Shown: positions 30,997 to 39,244 of the stretch, piece by piece | How positions within the stretch are numbered: the first letter of the stretch is position 1 | Layout: each line of letters starts with the position of its first letter | Source: Billgrantia bachuensis | GTDB lineage: Bacteria; Pseudomonadota; Gammaproteobacteria; Pseudomonadales; Halomonadaceae | Direction of reading: 5' to 3' | NCBI RefSeq assembly: GCF_011742165.1 | Contig: NZ_JAAQTO010000053.1 | Span: 1 to 64,000, forward strand | Length of the DNA stretch: 64,000 nucleotides | Notes under the pieces: generated by a model | The model's input: only the letters and a program-made list of their open reading frames with translations | The model's database searches: none | Told to the model about the DNA's origin: nothing | Translations under genes and position numbers: made by a program

Positions 30997-33345
30997 ATGC
31001 CAGGAGCTTTTTCCCAACGCGGTGACATCGGGTGCTGGCGAGTGGCGATTCGCATCGGGTTGATGCTACTCATGCTGATGCCGCTGATGTGGGCTGGCCC
31101 TGGACACGCCCAGCTCTCGTTCGGGGGGCTGGGACAGGGTGAACAGGCCCAGGAGAATGCTCATGACGCCGAGACGTTCCAGCAATCCCTCGACGAAGTG
31201 ATCACCACCCTGGAGGACGATGAACGCCGTGGTGCCCTGCTCGATGAACTGCGTGAGATTCATCAGGCGCAGAGCGTGGCCGCCGATGATTCCATTCAGC
31301 GCCAGGGATTGCTCGGCGCCCTGGCCGAGACGTTCAGCGAGTTGGGCGACCAGGCCGAGGCCGGTGAGTCGCCGATCGACGACTGGCAGCGCCAGTTGGA
31401 GCAGGGCTGGGCGGGGCTCAGCGACTTGGTGGTGGAAACCGGTACCAGCGAGATCCTGCGCTTCTCCATTCAGAGTGCCGTACTGCTGGGCGTCTGGGCC
31501 GGTGCGCTGATCATCCTGATTGCCCTCGGCAGGGTGCTGTTCGTGCGCCAAGAACTGCCTCTCGACCTGCCGCGGGAACCGCGAGGCTGGTTGCTGGCGC
31601 TGCACTTTCTGCGGCGCATGCTGCCCTGGGCGCTCGCTTTCGTGCTGATCATGGGGTTGGTCCAGGTGCTACCGCCGAGTCCCGGGCGCACGCTGGCACT
31701 GATCGTGGCCTACCTGGCGCTGTGCGGCCGCACCCTGTCGGTGGTCGTGGAGTGTGTGGTGTCGGTGTTCACTCGTGGGCATCGCTTCCCCGCCGTATTG
31801 ATACTGCAGCAGCGGGGGCTGCGCCTGCTGTTTGCGATCGGAGCACTGATTGCACTCGGCGATGCGCTCAATGCCGCGCGGCTCTCCTTGATCGTGGGGG
31901 AAGAGCCTGCGGCGCTGGCCTCGGTGCTGGCCAACGTGCTGGCGGCCCTGCTCAGCATTCGCTTTATCTTCAAGTTCAAGCGTCCGATCAAGCATCTGAT
32001 CCGCAACCGTTCCTGGCGTGTACGCCGAGAAGGCGGTACCGGCATCGAGCTGGCGCGCATCGTCGGTGGGCTCTGGCACGTACCGGCGCTGCTCATCGTC
32101 GTGGTCTCGCTGCTGGCGATCTTCGTTACCGTAGGGGATGTGGGAGCCGCGCTGGCACGCTCGATCATTTCGGCGGCTCTGCTGGTACTGACGCTGGTGA
32201 TCACCGGCCTGATCCAGCGCCACAACGAGCGACACAGCAAGCGCCGCCGAATCAGCGAGTATCGCCGCCGCCTCGAGCGCTTCGGCTATGCGCTCTCGCA
32301 TATGGTGGCGTGGATCGTCTTTGCCGAGCTGTCGCTGCAGGTGTGGGGCGGCTCGCTGTTCGGCCTTGGGCGCGAAGGCGTCGCCGGGGTACGTATCGGC
32401 CAGGCGCTGTTGGCACTGGGGTTCACGGTGCTGCTGGCCTGGCTGGCGTGGATCTTCGCCGATACCGCCATTCAACGCGCTCTGGTCTCTTCCGCTCGTT
32501 CCCGGGGGCGGCGCGTCAATCAGGCCCGTGCCCAGACCATCACGCCGATGATTCGCAACGTCATGTTTGCCACCATCGTGATCATCGCCGCCATCGTTGG
32601 CCTGGCCAACCTGGGGGTCAACGTCACGCCGCTGCTGGCTGGCGCCGGTGTCATCGGGCTGGCCGTGGGCTTCGGTGCCCAGACCCTGGTGCAGGACCTG
32701 ATCACCGGCATCTTCATCATCGTCGAGGATTCGCTGGCCGTGGACGACTTCGTCCAGATCAACGGCCACATGGGCACCGTCGAGGGGTTGACCCTGCGCA
32801 CCGTGCGCTTGCGCGACCTCGATGGCATCCTGCACATCATCACCTTCAGCGCCATCCAGTCGATCCACAACATGTCGCGGCACTTCGGGATCGCGCTGAT
32901 GCGTATTCGCATACCGCATACCATGAAGATCGACGCTGCCATCTCCCTGATGCAGGAGACCGCGCAGGAGTTGCGCCAGGATCCGATGATGCGCCATCAC
33001 ATCTGGTCGCCGCTGGAGATGCAAGGCGTCGATCGCTTCGACGAAGGTGCCGCCGTGCTGCGCATGCGCTTTCGCACCGCGCCGGTCATGCAATGGGACG
33101 TGGCGCGTGCCTTCAATTTGCTGCTCAAGCAGCGCATGGAGGCCCAGGGCCTCGACCTCGGCATGCCGCGTCTGAGCGTGAGCATGGAGGGCCAGCCGGG
33201 CGATACCATCGCAAGCGAGGAGCCGAAAGGCGGCGGCGATACGGCACTCCCACGCGATGCCAAGGGGCGAGCCCCCGGGGAGGCCGGTATGGCCGACCCC
33301 GAAGGGTCGACCAACCCGCAGCGCGCCTCGCCGGACTCTTCTTGA
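30997..33345 (+). CDS. Large mechanosensitive channel, MscS family
   Basis: A 782-residue membrane protein. A hydrophobic leader (LMLLMLMPLMW, cleavage near GHAQ) is followed by a periplasmic region of about 140 residues with Glu/Gln-rich helices, then about eight to ten membrane segments and the MscS core near residues 535-640. The pore helix region reads PLLAGAGVIGLAVGFGAQTLVQDLITG, followed by FIIVEDSLAVDDFVQING and the beta-domain. It should open under membrane tension and release solutes on hypo-osmotic shock. The ATG at 30997 with GAGGGAG upstream gives a proper leader; an ATG at 30967 is possible. Probably cotranscribed with the next gene. Confidence 0.88.
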   Translation: MPGAFSQRGDIGCWRVAIRIGLMLLMLMPLMWAGPGHAQLSFGGLGQGEQAQENAHDAETFQQSLDEVITTLEDDERRGALLDELREIHQAQSVAADDSIQRQGLLGALAETFSELGDQAEAGESPIDDWQRQLEQGWAGLSDLVVETGTSEILRFSIQSAVLLGVWAGALIILIALGRVLFVRQELPLDLPREPRGWLLALHFLRRMLPWALAFVLIMGLVQVLPPSPGRTLALIVAYLALCGRTLSVVVECVVSVFTRGHRFPAVLILQQRGLRLLFAIGALIALGDALNAARLSLIVGEEPAALASVLANVLAALLSIRFIFKFKRPIKHLIRNRSWRVRREGGTGIELARIVGGLWHVPALLIVVVSLLAIFVTVGDVGAALARSIISAALLVLTLVITGLIQRHNERHSKRRRISEYRRRLERFGYALSHMVAWIVFAELSLQVWGGSLFGLGREGVAGVRIGQALLALGFTVLLAWLAWIFADTAIQRALVSSARSRGRRVNQARAQTITPMIRNVMFATIVIIAAIVGLANLGVNVTPLLAGAGVIGLAVGFGAQTLVQDLITGIFIIVEDSLAVDDFVQINGHMGTVEGLTLRTVRLRDLDGILHIITFSAIQSIHNMSRHFGIALMRIRIPHTMKIDAAISLMQETAQELRQDPMMRHHIWSPLEMQGVDRFDEGAAVLRMRFRTAPVMQWDVARAFNLLLKQRMEAQGLDLGMPRLSVSMEGQPGDTIASEEPKGGGDTALPRDAKGRAPGEAGMADPEGSTNPQRASPDSS

Positions 33346-33425
33346 TGGCAAGTGGGCCGACATTCTTCGTACTATGAAAAACATTCGGCCTGTCAATGGC
33401 CTCTGGTACAAGGAGCTGCGCCGAC

Positions 33426-34937
33426 GTGATTACCGTCGAACGCAAGGATAGCTTCCATCTCAAGATTTCCCGCGTGCTGCAGGAGGAAACGTCGCATCGG
33501 TTGGATGTCTTCTTGTTCGTGCCGGGGGAGCTTGGCCTCAACGAGCATGTCATATCCGAGGATGCCTTTTACTACAGCTCGATCCACGTCAAGCGGACCT
33601 ACTACAGCGACAAGCACCACTTGCCGTTGGTGCTCAGCCGGCTGGCCAGCCGTGGCCGACTCAGCACCGAGCAGTACCGCCTGAGCTTGAGCCTCTACGC
33701 CTACCAGTACGTGGTGGCGCTGGAGCGGGCGACCCAATCGCTGCTGGATACCGCTAGACGCGTGCAACAGGCCGAGCGCCACGCCGAGACCGCCGAACGA
33801 GCCGAGGCGCCAGGCGGCGAGCCGAACGAGACAGGCGCCGGGGGCCAGGCACAGGAGCGCATCGTGGCGGCCGGTTTGCAGGAACGCCTCGAGGAGCTGT
33901 GCGAGCTGGCTCAGGGCATTCTGCGCCGCTTGCGTCGCAACCAGCCGAGCGACGACGGACTGCTCAAGTATTACGCCCATATCGACAACTACCTGTCGTG
34001 GTTCACCGAGCAGCGCCTGCTGGCGCTGGTGGCCCATCTGCCGCGAGGGCGCGACTACCGCACCATCCGTGAGCGCTTGCTGGAGATTTGCCTGGCCGAG
34101 AGCGAGCATCGCGAGCAGGCGGAGTACAACGCCAGCCGGGTGGTTCGCGACCCCACACGCATGTCCAACAAGATGCGTCTGCTGCGACGCCTCATCGAGT
34201 ATCCCGTCACCCTCAAGCAGCAGACCCAGGAGCTGGGAGGCGCCGAACAGAAGGCCGTCAAGGGACTGGCCACCGGCGTGGTGATGGTCTTCGTCTCGCT
34301 GGGGCTGCTCCAGGCTCGCGATACCGTGGGCAACATCACCGCGCTGTTCGTGCTGGCCATGGCGGTGCTGTATGCCATGCGCGAGGTGTTCAAGGACGAC
34401 TTGCGCAACACCCTGTGGCGCTGGCTGCGCAAGGGCCGGCCCAAGTGGCGGCGCCAATATTTCGATGCCACCAGCAACAATCCGGTGGGACGCCAGCTCG
34501 AGTGGTTCGACTACAAGCGCTTCGGCAAGCTCGACGAGCAGATCAAGCGCGTGCGCAAGCGCAACGTGGCACAGCGCGAGGAGGTGGTGCTGCACTACCG
34601 TTCCAGCTCGCGCATGTCGCCCACACGCTTTCTCAGTGGCTACGAGAAGACCCGCGAGACGCTCTCGCTCGACCTGTCTCAACTGACCCGGCTGATGGAC
34701 AAGGGCAGCCACCGTGTCTATCGGCTGAAGGAGGGGCAGGTCTCGCGGGAGTCGGTCGAGAAGCGGCATCTGCTCAACCTGGTAGTGCGCGAGGAGGTCG
34801 CCAATGCCGAGCCGATCCTGCAGCGCTGGAAGATCGTCATGAGCCGTTCGCGGATCGTCGACGTGGTCAAGGTGCATCAGGAAGGCGGCAAGCCCGAAGA
34901 GGGGGAAGCGGAGCAGGACGAGACGCCCGTCGTGTAA
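33426..34937 (+). CDS. Uncharacterised membrane protein, about 503 residues
   Basis: I do not recognise this family. The start is taken as the GTG at 33426 with AAGGAG ten bases upstream; an ATG at 33396 lacks a ribosome site. Residues 1-280 are soluble, charged and partly coiled coil (repeated Gln, Glu and Arg around 105-170), then two adjacent hydrophobic segments follow (LATGVVMVFVSLGLLQ and ALFVLAMAVLYAM), then a basic region rich in Arg and Lys (WLRKGRPKWRR) and a 160-residue soluble tail ending in acidic residues. The pattern suggests a two-helix inner-membrane protein with both large domains in the cytoplasm. It follows the MscS gene by 80 bases on the same strand. Confidence 0.75.
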   Translation: MITVERKDSFHLKISRVLQEETSHRLDVFLFVPGELGLNEHVISEDAFYYSSIHVKRTYYSDKHHLPLVLSRLASRGRLSTEQYRLSLSLYAYQYVVALERATQSLLDTARRVQQAERHAETAERAEAPGGEPNETGAGGQAQERIVAAGLQERLEELCELAQGILRRLRRNQPSDDGLLKYYAHIDNYLSWFTEQRLLALVAHLPRGRDYRTIRERLLEICLAESEHREQAEYNASRVVRDPTRMSNKMRLLRRLIEYPVTLKQQTQELGGAEQKAVKGLATGVVMVFVSLGLLQARDTVGNITALFVLAMAVLYAMREVFKDDLRNTLWRWLRKGRPKWRRQYFDATSNNPVGRQLEWFDYKRFGKLDEQIKRVRKRNVAQREEVVLHYRSSSRMSPTRFLSGYEKTRETLSLDLSQLTRLMDKGSHRVYRLKEGQVSRESVEKRHLLNLVVREEVANAEPILQRWKIVMSRSRIVDVVKVHQEGGKPEEGEAEQDETPVV

Positions 34938-34955
34938 CGCCACGTGGCTTCGATG

Positions 34956-34969
34956 TTGTTCCAGGTCAA
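34956..34969. promoter_or_regulatory. Anr/Fnr-like box upstream of the CBS-BON gene
   Basis: TTGTTCCAGGTCAA matches the Anr/Fnr consensus TTGAT-N4-ATCAA at eight of ten defined bases. It lies 125 bases before the CBS-BON start. A near-identical 13-base string occurs before ackA at 42686. Inferred. Confidence 0.4.
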
Positions 34970-35093
34970 GTCGGCTGTCGGCTCGGTTTGCTTGTGTCAA
35001 GACAGGCGGCGAATTGTGGCTTACGCCAAGTCGAACTAGATTTCAAGGTAGGTCGGCCGCAACCCTTACCGCTCCCTTAATGGAGGTGTTGCC

Positions 35094-35792
35094 ATGCAAG
35101 CTGCTGATGTCATGACTGCCAAAGTCATAACCGTATCGCCCGACGCCGACGTTCGTGAAATCGCTCGCCTCCTGCTCGAGAACAATATCAGCGCCGTACC
35201 CGTCGTGGACGATGGCGACAAGGTGCTGGGTATCGTCAGCGAAGGCGACCTGATGCGCCGGGTCGAGAACGATGAGGGACGGCAAAAGTCCTGGTGGCTG
35301 CGGGTCTTCGCGGGCGGCAGCAGTGCCAGCGAATACGTCAAGTCGCATGCGCGGCGGGCACGCGAGATCATGACGCCCGATCCGATCACTATCGAGGAGA
35401 ACGAGCCGCTTCATCGCGTGGCCAAGTTGCTCGAGAAGCACCATATCAAGCGCGTGCCGGTGGTGCGGAATGGCAAGCTGGTAGGCATCGTCAGCCGCGC
35501 CAATCTGCTGCGAGGCTTCTCGGCCACGGCGCCCGATACGGAGACGCCGGTGACGGCCGACGATCGTGAGATCCGTGATGCCATTCTCAAGGAGGTGGAC
35601 GAGAATACCGGCGTCTGGGTCGATCGTATCAACGTCATCGTCACCGAGGGTGTGGTGCAGGTCTGGGGGCTGGTGGAGAGCCAGGAAGAGAAGAAGGCCG
35701 TCCAGGTTGCCGCCGAGAACACGCCTGGCGTGAAATCCGTGGAGAACAATCTCGGCATGATGCCGCGTGGTGTAGGGGGCTACTGGACCTGA
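35094..35792 (+). CDS. CBS-pair and BON domain protein
   Basis: A 232-residue cytoplasmic protein. Two CBS domains (about 5-60 and 90-150; each with a VPVV-D/N-GIVS pattern) are followed by a BON domain (about 160-225; INVIVTEGVVQVWG and NTPGVKSVENNL). CBS pairs usually bind adenosyl nucleotides and sense energy state, and BON domains bind lipid or membrane surfaces. Similar proteins in Pseudomonas are induced at low oxygen, consistent with the upstream Anr-like box. TGGAGG precedes the ATG. Confidence 0.9.
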   Translation: MQAADVMTAKVITVSPDADVREIARLLLENNISAVPVVDDGDKVLGIVSEGDLMRRVENDEGRQKSWWLRVFAGGSSASEYVKSHARRAREIMTPDPITIEENEPLHRVAKLLEKHHIKRVPVVRNGKLVGIVSRANLLRGFSATAPDTETPVTADDREIRDAILKEVDENTGVWVDRINVIVTEGVVQVWGLVESQEEKKAVQVAAENTPGVKSVENNLGMMPRGVGGYWT

Positions 35793-35804
35793 CCTGAACC
35801 AATT

Positions 35805-35825
35805 GGGGCGGCCCAGCGCCGCCCC
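35805..35825. terminator. Bidirectional stem-loop between convergent genes
   Basis: GGGGCGGC (35805-35812) pairs with GCCGCCCC (35818-35825) around CCAGC, between the CBS-BON stop and the aminotransferase stop. T-tracts are weak on both sides. Confidence 0.6.
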
Positions 35826-35837
35826 GGTAACCTGTTT

Positions 35838-36962
35838 TCAGGCAATTCGCTCAAGCGCCGCTTCCAGGTTGGCCAGGCTACGTTCGAGATCGTGCAGCTT
35901 GTCGAGCCCGAACAGACCGATGCGGAAGGCCTGGTAGTCGTCACCTTCGTCGCACATCAGCGGCACGCCTCCAGCCACCTGTATGCCGGCAGTGGCGAAC
36001 TTGGCCACGATGGCCGGGTCGCTGGTATAGCAGACCACCACCCCGGGCGCCTCGAAGCCGGGAGCCGCCACGCTGCGGTAGCCGTAGCGTGCCAACAACT
36101 CACGCGCGCCATGGCCCAGGGCCCACTGCTCCTCGCATACCCGATCGAAGCCGTATTCGGCGGTTTCTTTCATGATGTCGCGCAGCCTGGCAAGGCCGTC
36201 GGTGGGCATGGTGGCGTGATAGGCGTGGCCGCCATTCTCGTAGGTCTCCATGATCGAGAGCCACTTGCGCAGGTCACAGGCAAAGCTGGTGCTGACGGTC
36301 TGCTCGATGCGCTCGCGGGCTCGTGCGGAGAGCATCACCATGCCGCAGCAGGGCAGGCCGCTCCAGCCCTTCTGCGGGGCGCTGACGAGCACGTCGACGC
36401 CGATCTCGTCCATGTCCACCCACAGCGTGCCCGAGGCGATGCAATCGAGCACGAACAGGCCGCCGACTTCGTGGGTTACCGCCGCCACACGGCGCAGATA
36501 GTCGTCGGGCAACAGCAGGCCGGCAGAAGTCTCGACATGGGGCGCGAACACCACGCCGGGCCGCTCTTCGCGAATGCTGCGCTCGACCTCCTCGATGGGC
36601 GCCGGGGCGAAAGGAGACTGGGGGTCCTGGGGCGCAAGACGGCGCGCCTTGAGCACCGTGGTCGAGGCGGCGATGGCGCCCATTTCCAGAATTTGCGACC
36701 AGCGATAGCTGAACTGCCCATTGCGGATCACCAGGCAGTGCTGATTGGTGGCGAACTGGCGGGCCACGGCCTCCATGCCGAAGGTGCCGCTGCCGGGCAC
36801 GATCACGGCGCTTCGGGCCCGGTAGACCTGCTTGAGCGTCGCCGAGACGTCGCGCATGACTCCCTGGAAGCGCTGGGACATGTGGTTGAGCGAACGGTCG
36901 GTATAGACCACCGAGTACTCGAGCAGGCCATCGGGGTCGACGTCTGGCAACAGGCCGGGCAT
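35838..36962 (-). CDS. Class V PLP aminotransferase (alanine-glyoxylate/serine-pyruvate type)
   Basis: A 374-residue fold-type I aminotransferase. PIVPGSGTFGMEA-like cofactor loop (IVPGSGTFGMEAV), ETSAGLLLPD, the Asp of FVLDCIAS and the Schiff-base Lys in SAPQKGWSG are visible. The family moves amino groups between alanine or serine and glyoxylate or a keto acid; the precise substrate is open. AAGGGAG lies just before the ATG at 36962; the 67 in-frame codons upstream are not expected in the family. No metabolic partner is adjacent. Confidence 0.85.
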   Translation of the reverse strand: MPGLLPDVDPDGLLEYSVVYTDRSLNHMSQRFQGVMRDVSATLKQVYRARSAVIVPGSGTFGMEAVARQFATNQHCLVIRNGQFSYRWSQILEMGAIAASTTVLKARRLAPQDPQSPFAPAPIEEVERSIREERPGVVFAPHVETSAGLLLPDDYLRRVAAVTHEVGGLFVLDCIASGTLWVDMDEIGVDVLVSAPQKGWSGLPCCGMVMLSARARERIEQTVSTSFACDLRKWLSIMETYENGGHAYHATMPTDGLARLRDIMKETAEYGFDRVCEEQWALGHGARELLARYGYRSVAAPGFEAPGVVVCYTSDPAIVAKFATAGIQVAGGVPLMCDEGDDYQAFRIGLFGLDKLHDLERSLANLEAALERIA

Positions 36963-37159
36963 TGGTTTCTCCCTTGCGATGCTTGGCTGAAGAATTTTGG
37001 AGCCATTGAGGATAGGCCGTTTACGATCGGCGAACCAGCACGGCACGCGAAGCAGTCGCTCAAAAGGCCGCAGCCGAGTAGCTGGTTGTCGACGGGTTGG
37101 GTCAAGAGGCGTCGATGAGTACCGCAGACCAGGCGGCCTGCGGCTCCAGCCCCGGGGGC

Positions 37160-37762
37160 TCACTTATGGCAGAAGTAGACCCTGGCCGGCGGGATGTTGA
37201 TGGGCTCGAAGGCGCTCTCTACCCGGGAGAAGGTCTGGTGCAGGTCGGAGGAAACCTTGGGTGAGAACTGGTAAATCAGCATGGAGCCTTGTGGTGCCAG
37301 TGCCGACCGGCTGCCTTCGAGGATACGTTCCCGACAATCGGCCGGCATGGTGCTGAAAGGGAGGCCCGCCACCACGTAATCGGCCGCCGGGAGGCGCAAT
37401 CGTTCCAGCTCGGCTTCGATCGTCTCGGCCGAACCGGCGATCACCCTCAGCCTTGGATCGAACAGCGTACGATTGAGATAGTCGACGAAGTCTTCGTTGG
37501 TCTCGATGACCAGCAGCGTTGCGTCAGGGTGCAGGCGGTTGAGGATCTCCTGGGTGATGGTGCCCACGCCGGGCCCGTATTCGACGATGACTCGAGCTTT
37601 CTCCCAGTCGACCGGTTCCAGCAGTCGGCGAATGAGAAAGGAAGAACTGGGGATGATCGAGCCAAGCATGCGGGGATGCTTGAAGAAATTGCGGGCGAAC
37701 AGCGACAGTTGAGCCCGTCGCTCGGGGCCTGCCACGACCGAGGGTCGCTCTTGAACCGCCAT
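37160..37762 (-). CDS. SAM-dependent methyltransferase, PmtA-like
   Basis: A 200-residue class I methyltransferase. SAM motif I is VEYGPGVGTIT and the acidic residue of motif II is in LVIETNEDF; AGLPFSTMP resembles the motif IV of the phospholipid N-methyltransferase/rRNA dimethyladenosine group. An amphipathic N-terminus (FARNFFKHPRMLGSIIPSS) is also as in PmtA proteins, which methylate phosphatidylethanolamine at the membrane surface. Substrate is inferred only. AAGGAGG is correctly spaced for the ATG at 37762. Confidence 0.75.
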   Translation of the reverse strand: MAVQERPSVVAGPERRAQLSLFARNFFKHPRMLGSIIPSSSFLIRRLLEPVDWEKARVIVEYGPGVGTITQEILNRLHPDATLLVIETNEDFVDYLNRTLFDPRLRVIAGSAETIEAELERLRLPAADYVVAGLPFSTMPADCRERILEGSRSALAPQGSMLIYQFSPKVSSDLHQTFSRVESAFEPINIPPARVYFCHK

Positions 37763-38095
37763 GGGCATTCCTCCTTCAGTTTTAGCTGACATTTCTCCAC
37801 TCTAGGCCAGCCTGGACCAGCGTGAAAGGCCGAGCTTACCAGCGCAGGCTTGCTTGCGGTGCTCCTGACCGTTGTCGTTAGCGCTGATCGTGCCCGATGA
37901 GGTTACGGAGAGACACGGCTTTTGGTTACCATGGAACTGCTGCGTCGGCGCAGCGAGAGGTGGAAGGGCACCGCTGCCTGACGACCCTCGCTCTACAACA
38001 GTGTCATTGCCTGCGCCCCGCCATGCCGGGGCGCAGTCGTGTCATGGGACCTGAACGTTCGCCGCCTGGGCGGGCATGAGTCACGGGAGCGCTGT
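37763..38095. other. 333-base intergenic region with one strong stem-loop
   Basis: No gene found. It separates the leftward methyltransferase and rightward thiO and should hold both promoters. The only clear structure is a perfect 10-bp stem, CTGCGCCCCG (38011-38020) with CGGGGCGCAG (38027-38036), loop CCATGC, without a T-tract on either strand. It would lie in the thiO leader. No TPP riboswitch consensus is present here. Confidence 0.5.
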
Positions 38096-39223
38096 GTGAA
38101 CGATTTTCTTGTCGTCGGTGGCGGGGTCATCGGCATGCTTACCGCCTGCCAACTGGCCGAAGCCGGCCACGGCGTGACCTTGGTGGAGCGGGGGCGCTGC
38201 GGTCAGGAGGCCTCCTGGGCCGGTGGCGGCATCGTCTCGCCACTCTACCCCTGGCGTTACAGTGAGCCTGTATCCCGGTTAGCCCATGGCGCCTCGCACC
38301 GCTATGCCGAGCTGGCAGACAGGCTGCTCGAGACCACCGGTATCGACATCGAATACAGCCAGAAGGGGTTGCTCTATCTGCGCGTGGACGATGCCGAGCA
38401 CGCCTTCGCATGGGCGCAGCGTCAGGGCTGGCCGCTGGAGCGTGTCGATGCGTCTTCCATCTATGCCAAGGAGCCGTGGCTGCGTGAAGGAGTGACGGAT
38501 GGCCTGTGGATGCCGACGCTGGGCAGCGTGCGCAACCCGCGGTTGTGCCGGGCGTTGCGCTCGCGGTTGGACGCGTTGCCCAACGTGACGCTGGCGGAGA
38601 ATGTCGCGGTACAGCGGCTCGCCATCGAGCGGGGGCGTGCCTGTGGCGTGGAGACAGCGCAAGGGCGCATCGACGCCGGCCACGTGATCTTGTGTGGCGG
38701 CGCCTGGAGCGGTGTTCTGCTTGCCGAACATGACGTGGCGCTGCCGGTACGCCCGGTCAAGGGGCAGATGATGCTGTTCGCCACGCCGCCGATGCCCGGT
38801 GGCCGCCAGTTGCTCGAGCGGGTAGTGCTGGCCGACGGGCGCTACCTGATTCCGCGTGCCGACGGCCGCGTGCTGGTCGGCTCGACGCTGGAACAGACCG
38901 ATTTCGACAAGTGCACCACCGCGGAGGCGCGCGAGTCGCTGTGGCAGAGTGCCGTATCGATGCTGCCGGCGCTGGCCGACTGCGAGGTCGAGCACCACTG
39001 GGCCGGGCTACGGCCCGCGGCCCCGGACGGCATTCCCTTCATCGGTGCCGTGCCGGGCATCGAGGGGCTGCACGTCAACGCCGGGCACTACCGCAACGGC
39101 TTGGTGCTGGCGCCGGCGTCGACCCGATTGCTGGTCGACCTGCTGCTGGGGCGCGAACCGGTCATCGATCCCGCTCCCTATGGGCCCGAACGCCTGACCA
39201 GGCAGGAGCGGGCAGCCGTCTAG
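38096..39223 (+). CDS. thiO: Glycine oxidase ThiO
   Basis: A 375-residue FAD-dependent amine oxidase (DAO family) that oxidises glycine to the imine used for the thiazole ring of thiamine. The dinucleotide motif VVGGGVIGML is at the N-terminus; later blocks PVRPVKGQMML and HHWAGLRPAAPDGIPFIG plus the glycine-rich end NAGHYRNGLVLAP are typical. The start is the GTG at 38096 with GGGAG upstream; an in-frame ATG at 38039 would place an odd tail before the FAD motif. No thiS or thiG gene is adjacent. Confidence 0.87.
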   Translation: MNDFLVVGGGVIGMLTACQLAEAGHGVTLVERGRCGQEASWAGGGIVSPLYPWRYSEPVSRLAHGASHRYAELADRLLETTGIDIEYSQKGLLYLRVDDAEHAFAWAQRQGWPLERVDASSIYAKEPWLREGVTDGLWMPTLGSVRNPRLCRALRSRLDALPNVTLAENVAVQRLAIERGRACGVETAQGRIDAGHVILCGGAWSGVLLAEHDVALPVRPVKGQMMLFATPPMPGGRQLLERVVLADGRYLIPRADGRVLVGSTLEQTDFDKCTTAEARESLWQSAVSMLPALADCEVEHHWAGLRPAAPDGIPFIGAVPGIEGLHVNAGHYRNGLVLAPASTRLLVDLLLGREPVIDPAPYGPERLTRQERAAV

Positions 39224-39244
39224 GTGCTCTGGCCTTGGGCCAGC

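Noticed and set aside
31669-33411. A 580-codon minus-strand frame opposite the MscS gene, with others opposite ackA, thiC and the ligase
   Set aside because: Low-complexity His/Arg/Asp/Gln composition and exact overlap with conserved plus-strand or minus-strand genes show they are not coding.
38011-38036. The thiO leader hairpin as a Rho-independent terminator
   Set aside because: No T-tract follows on either strand and no gene ends nearby, so it is listed only as a stem-loop.
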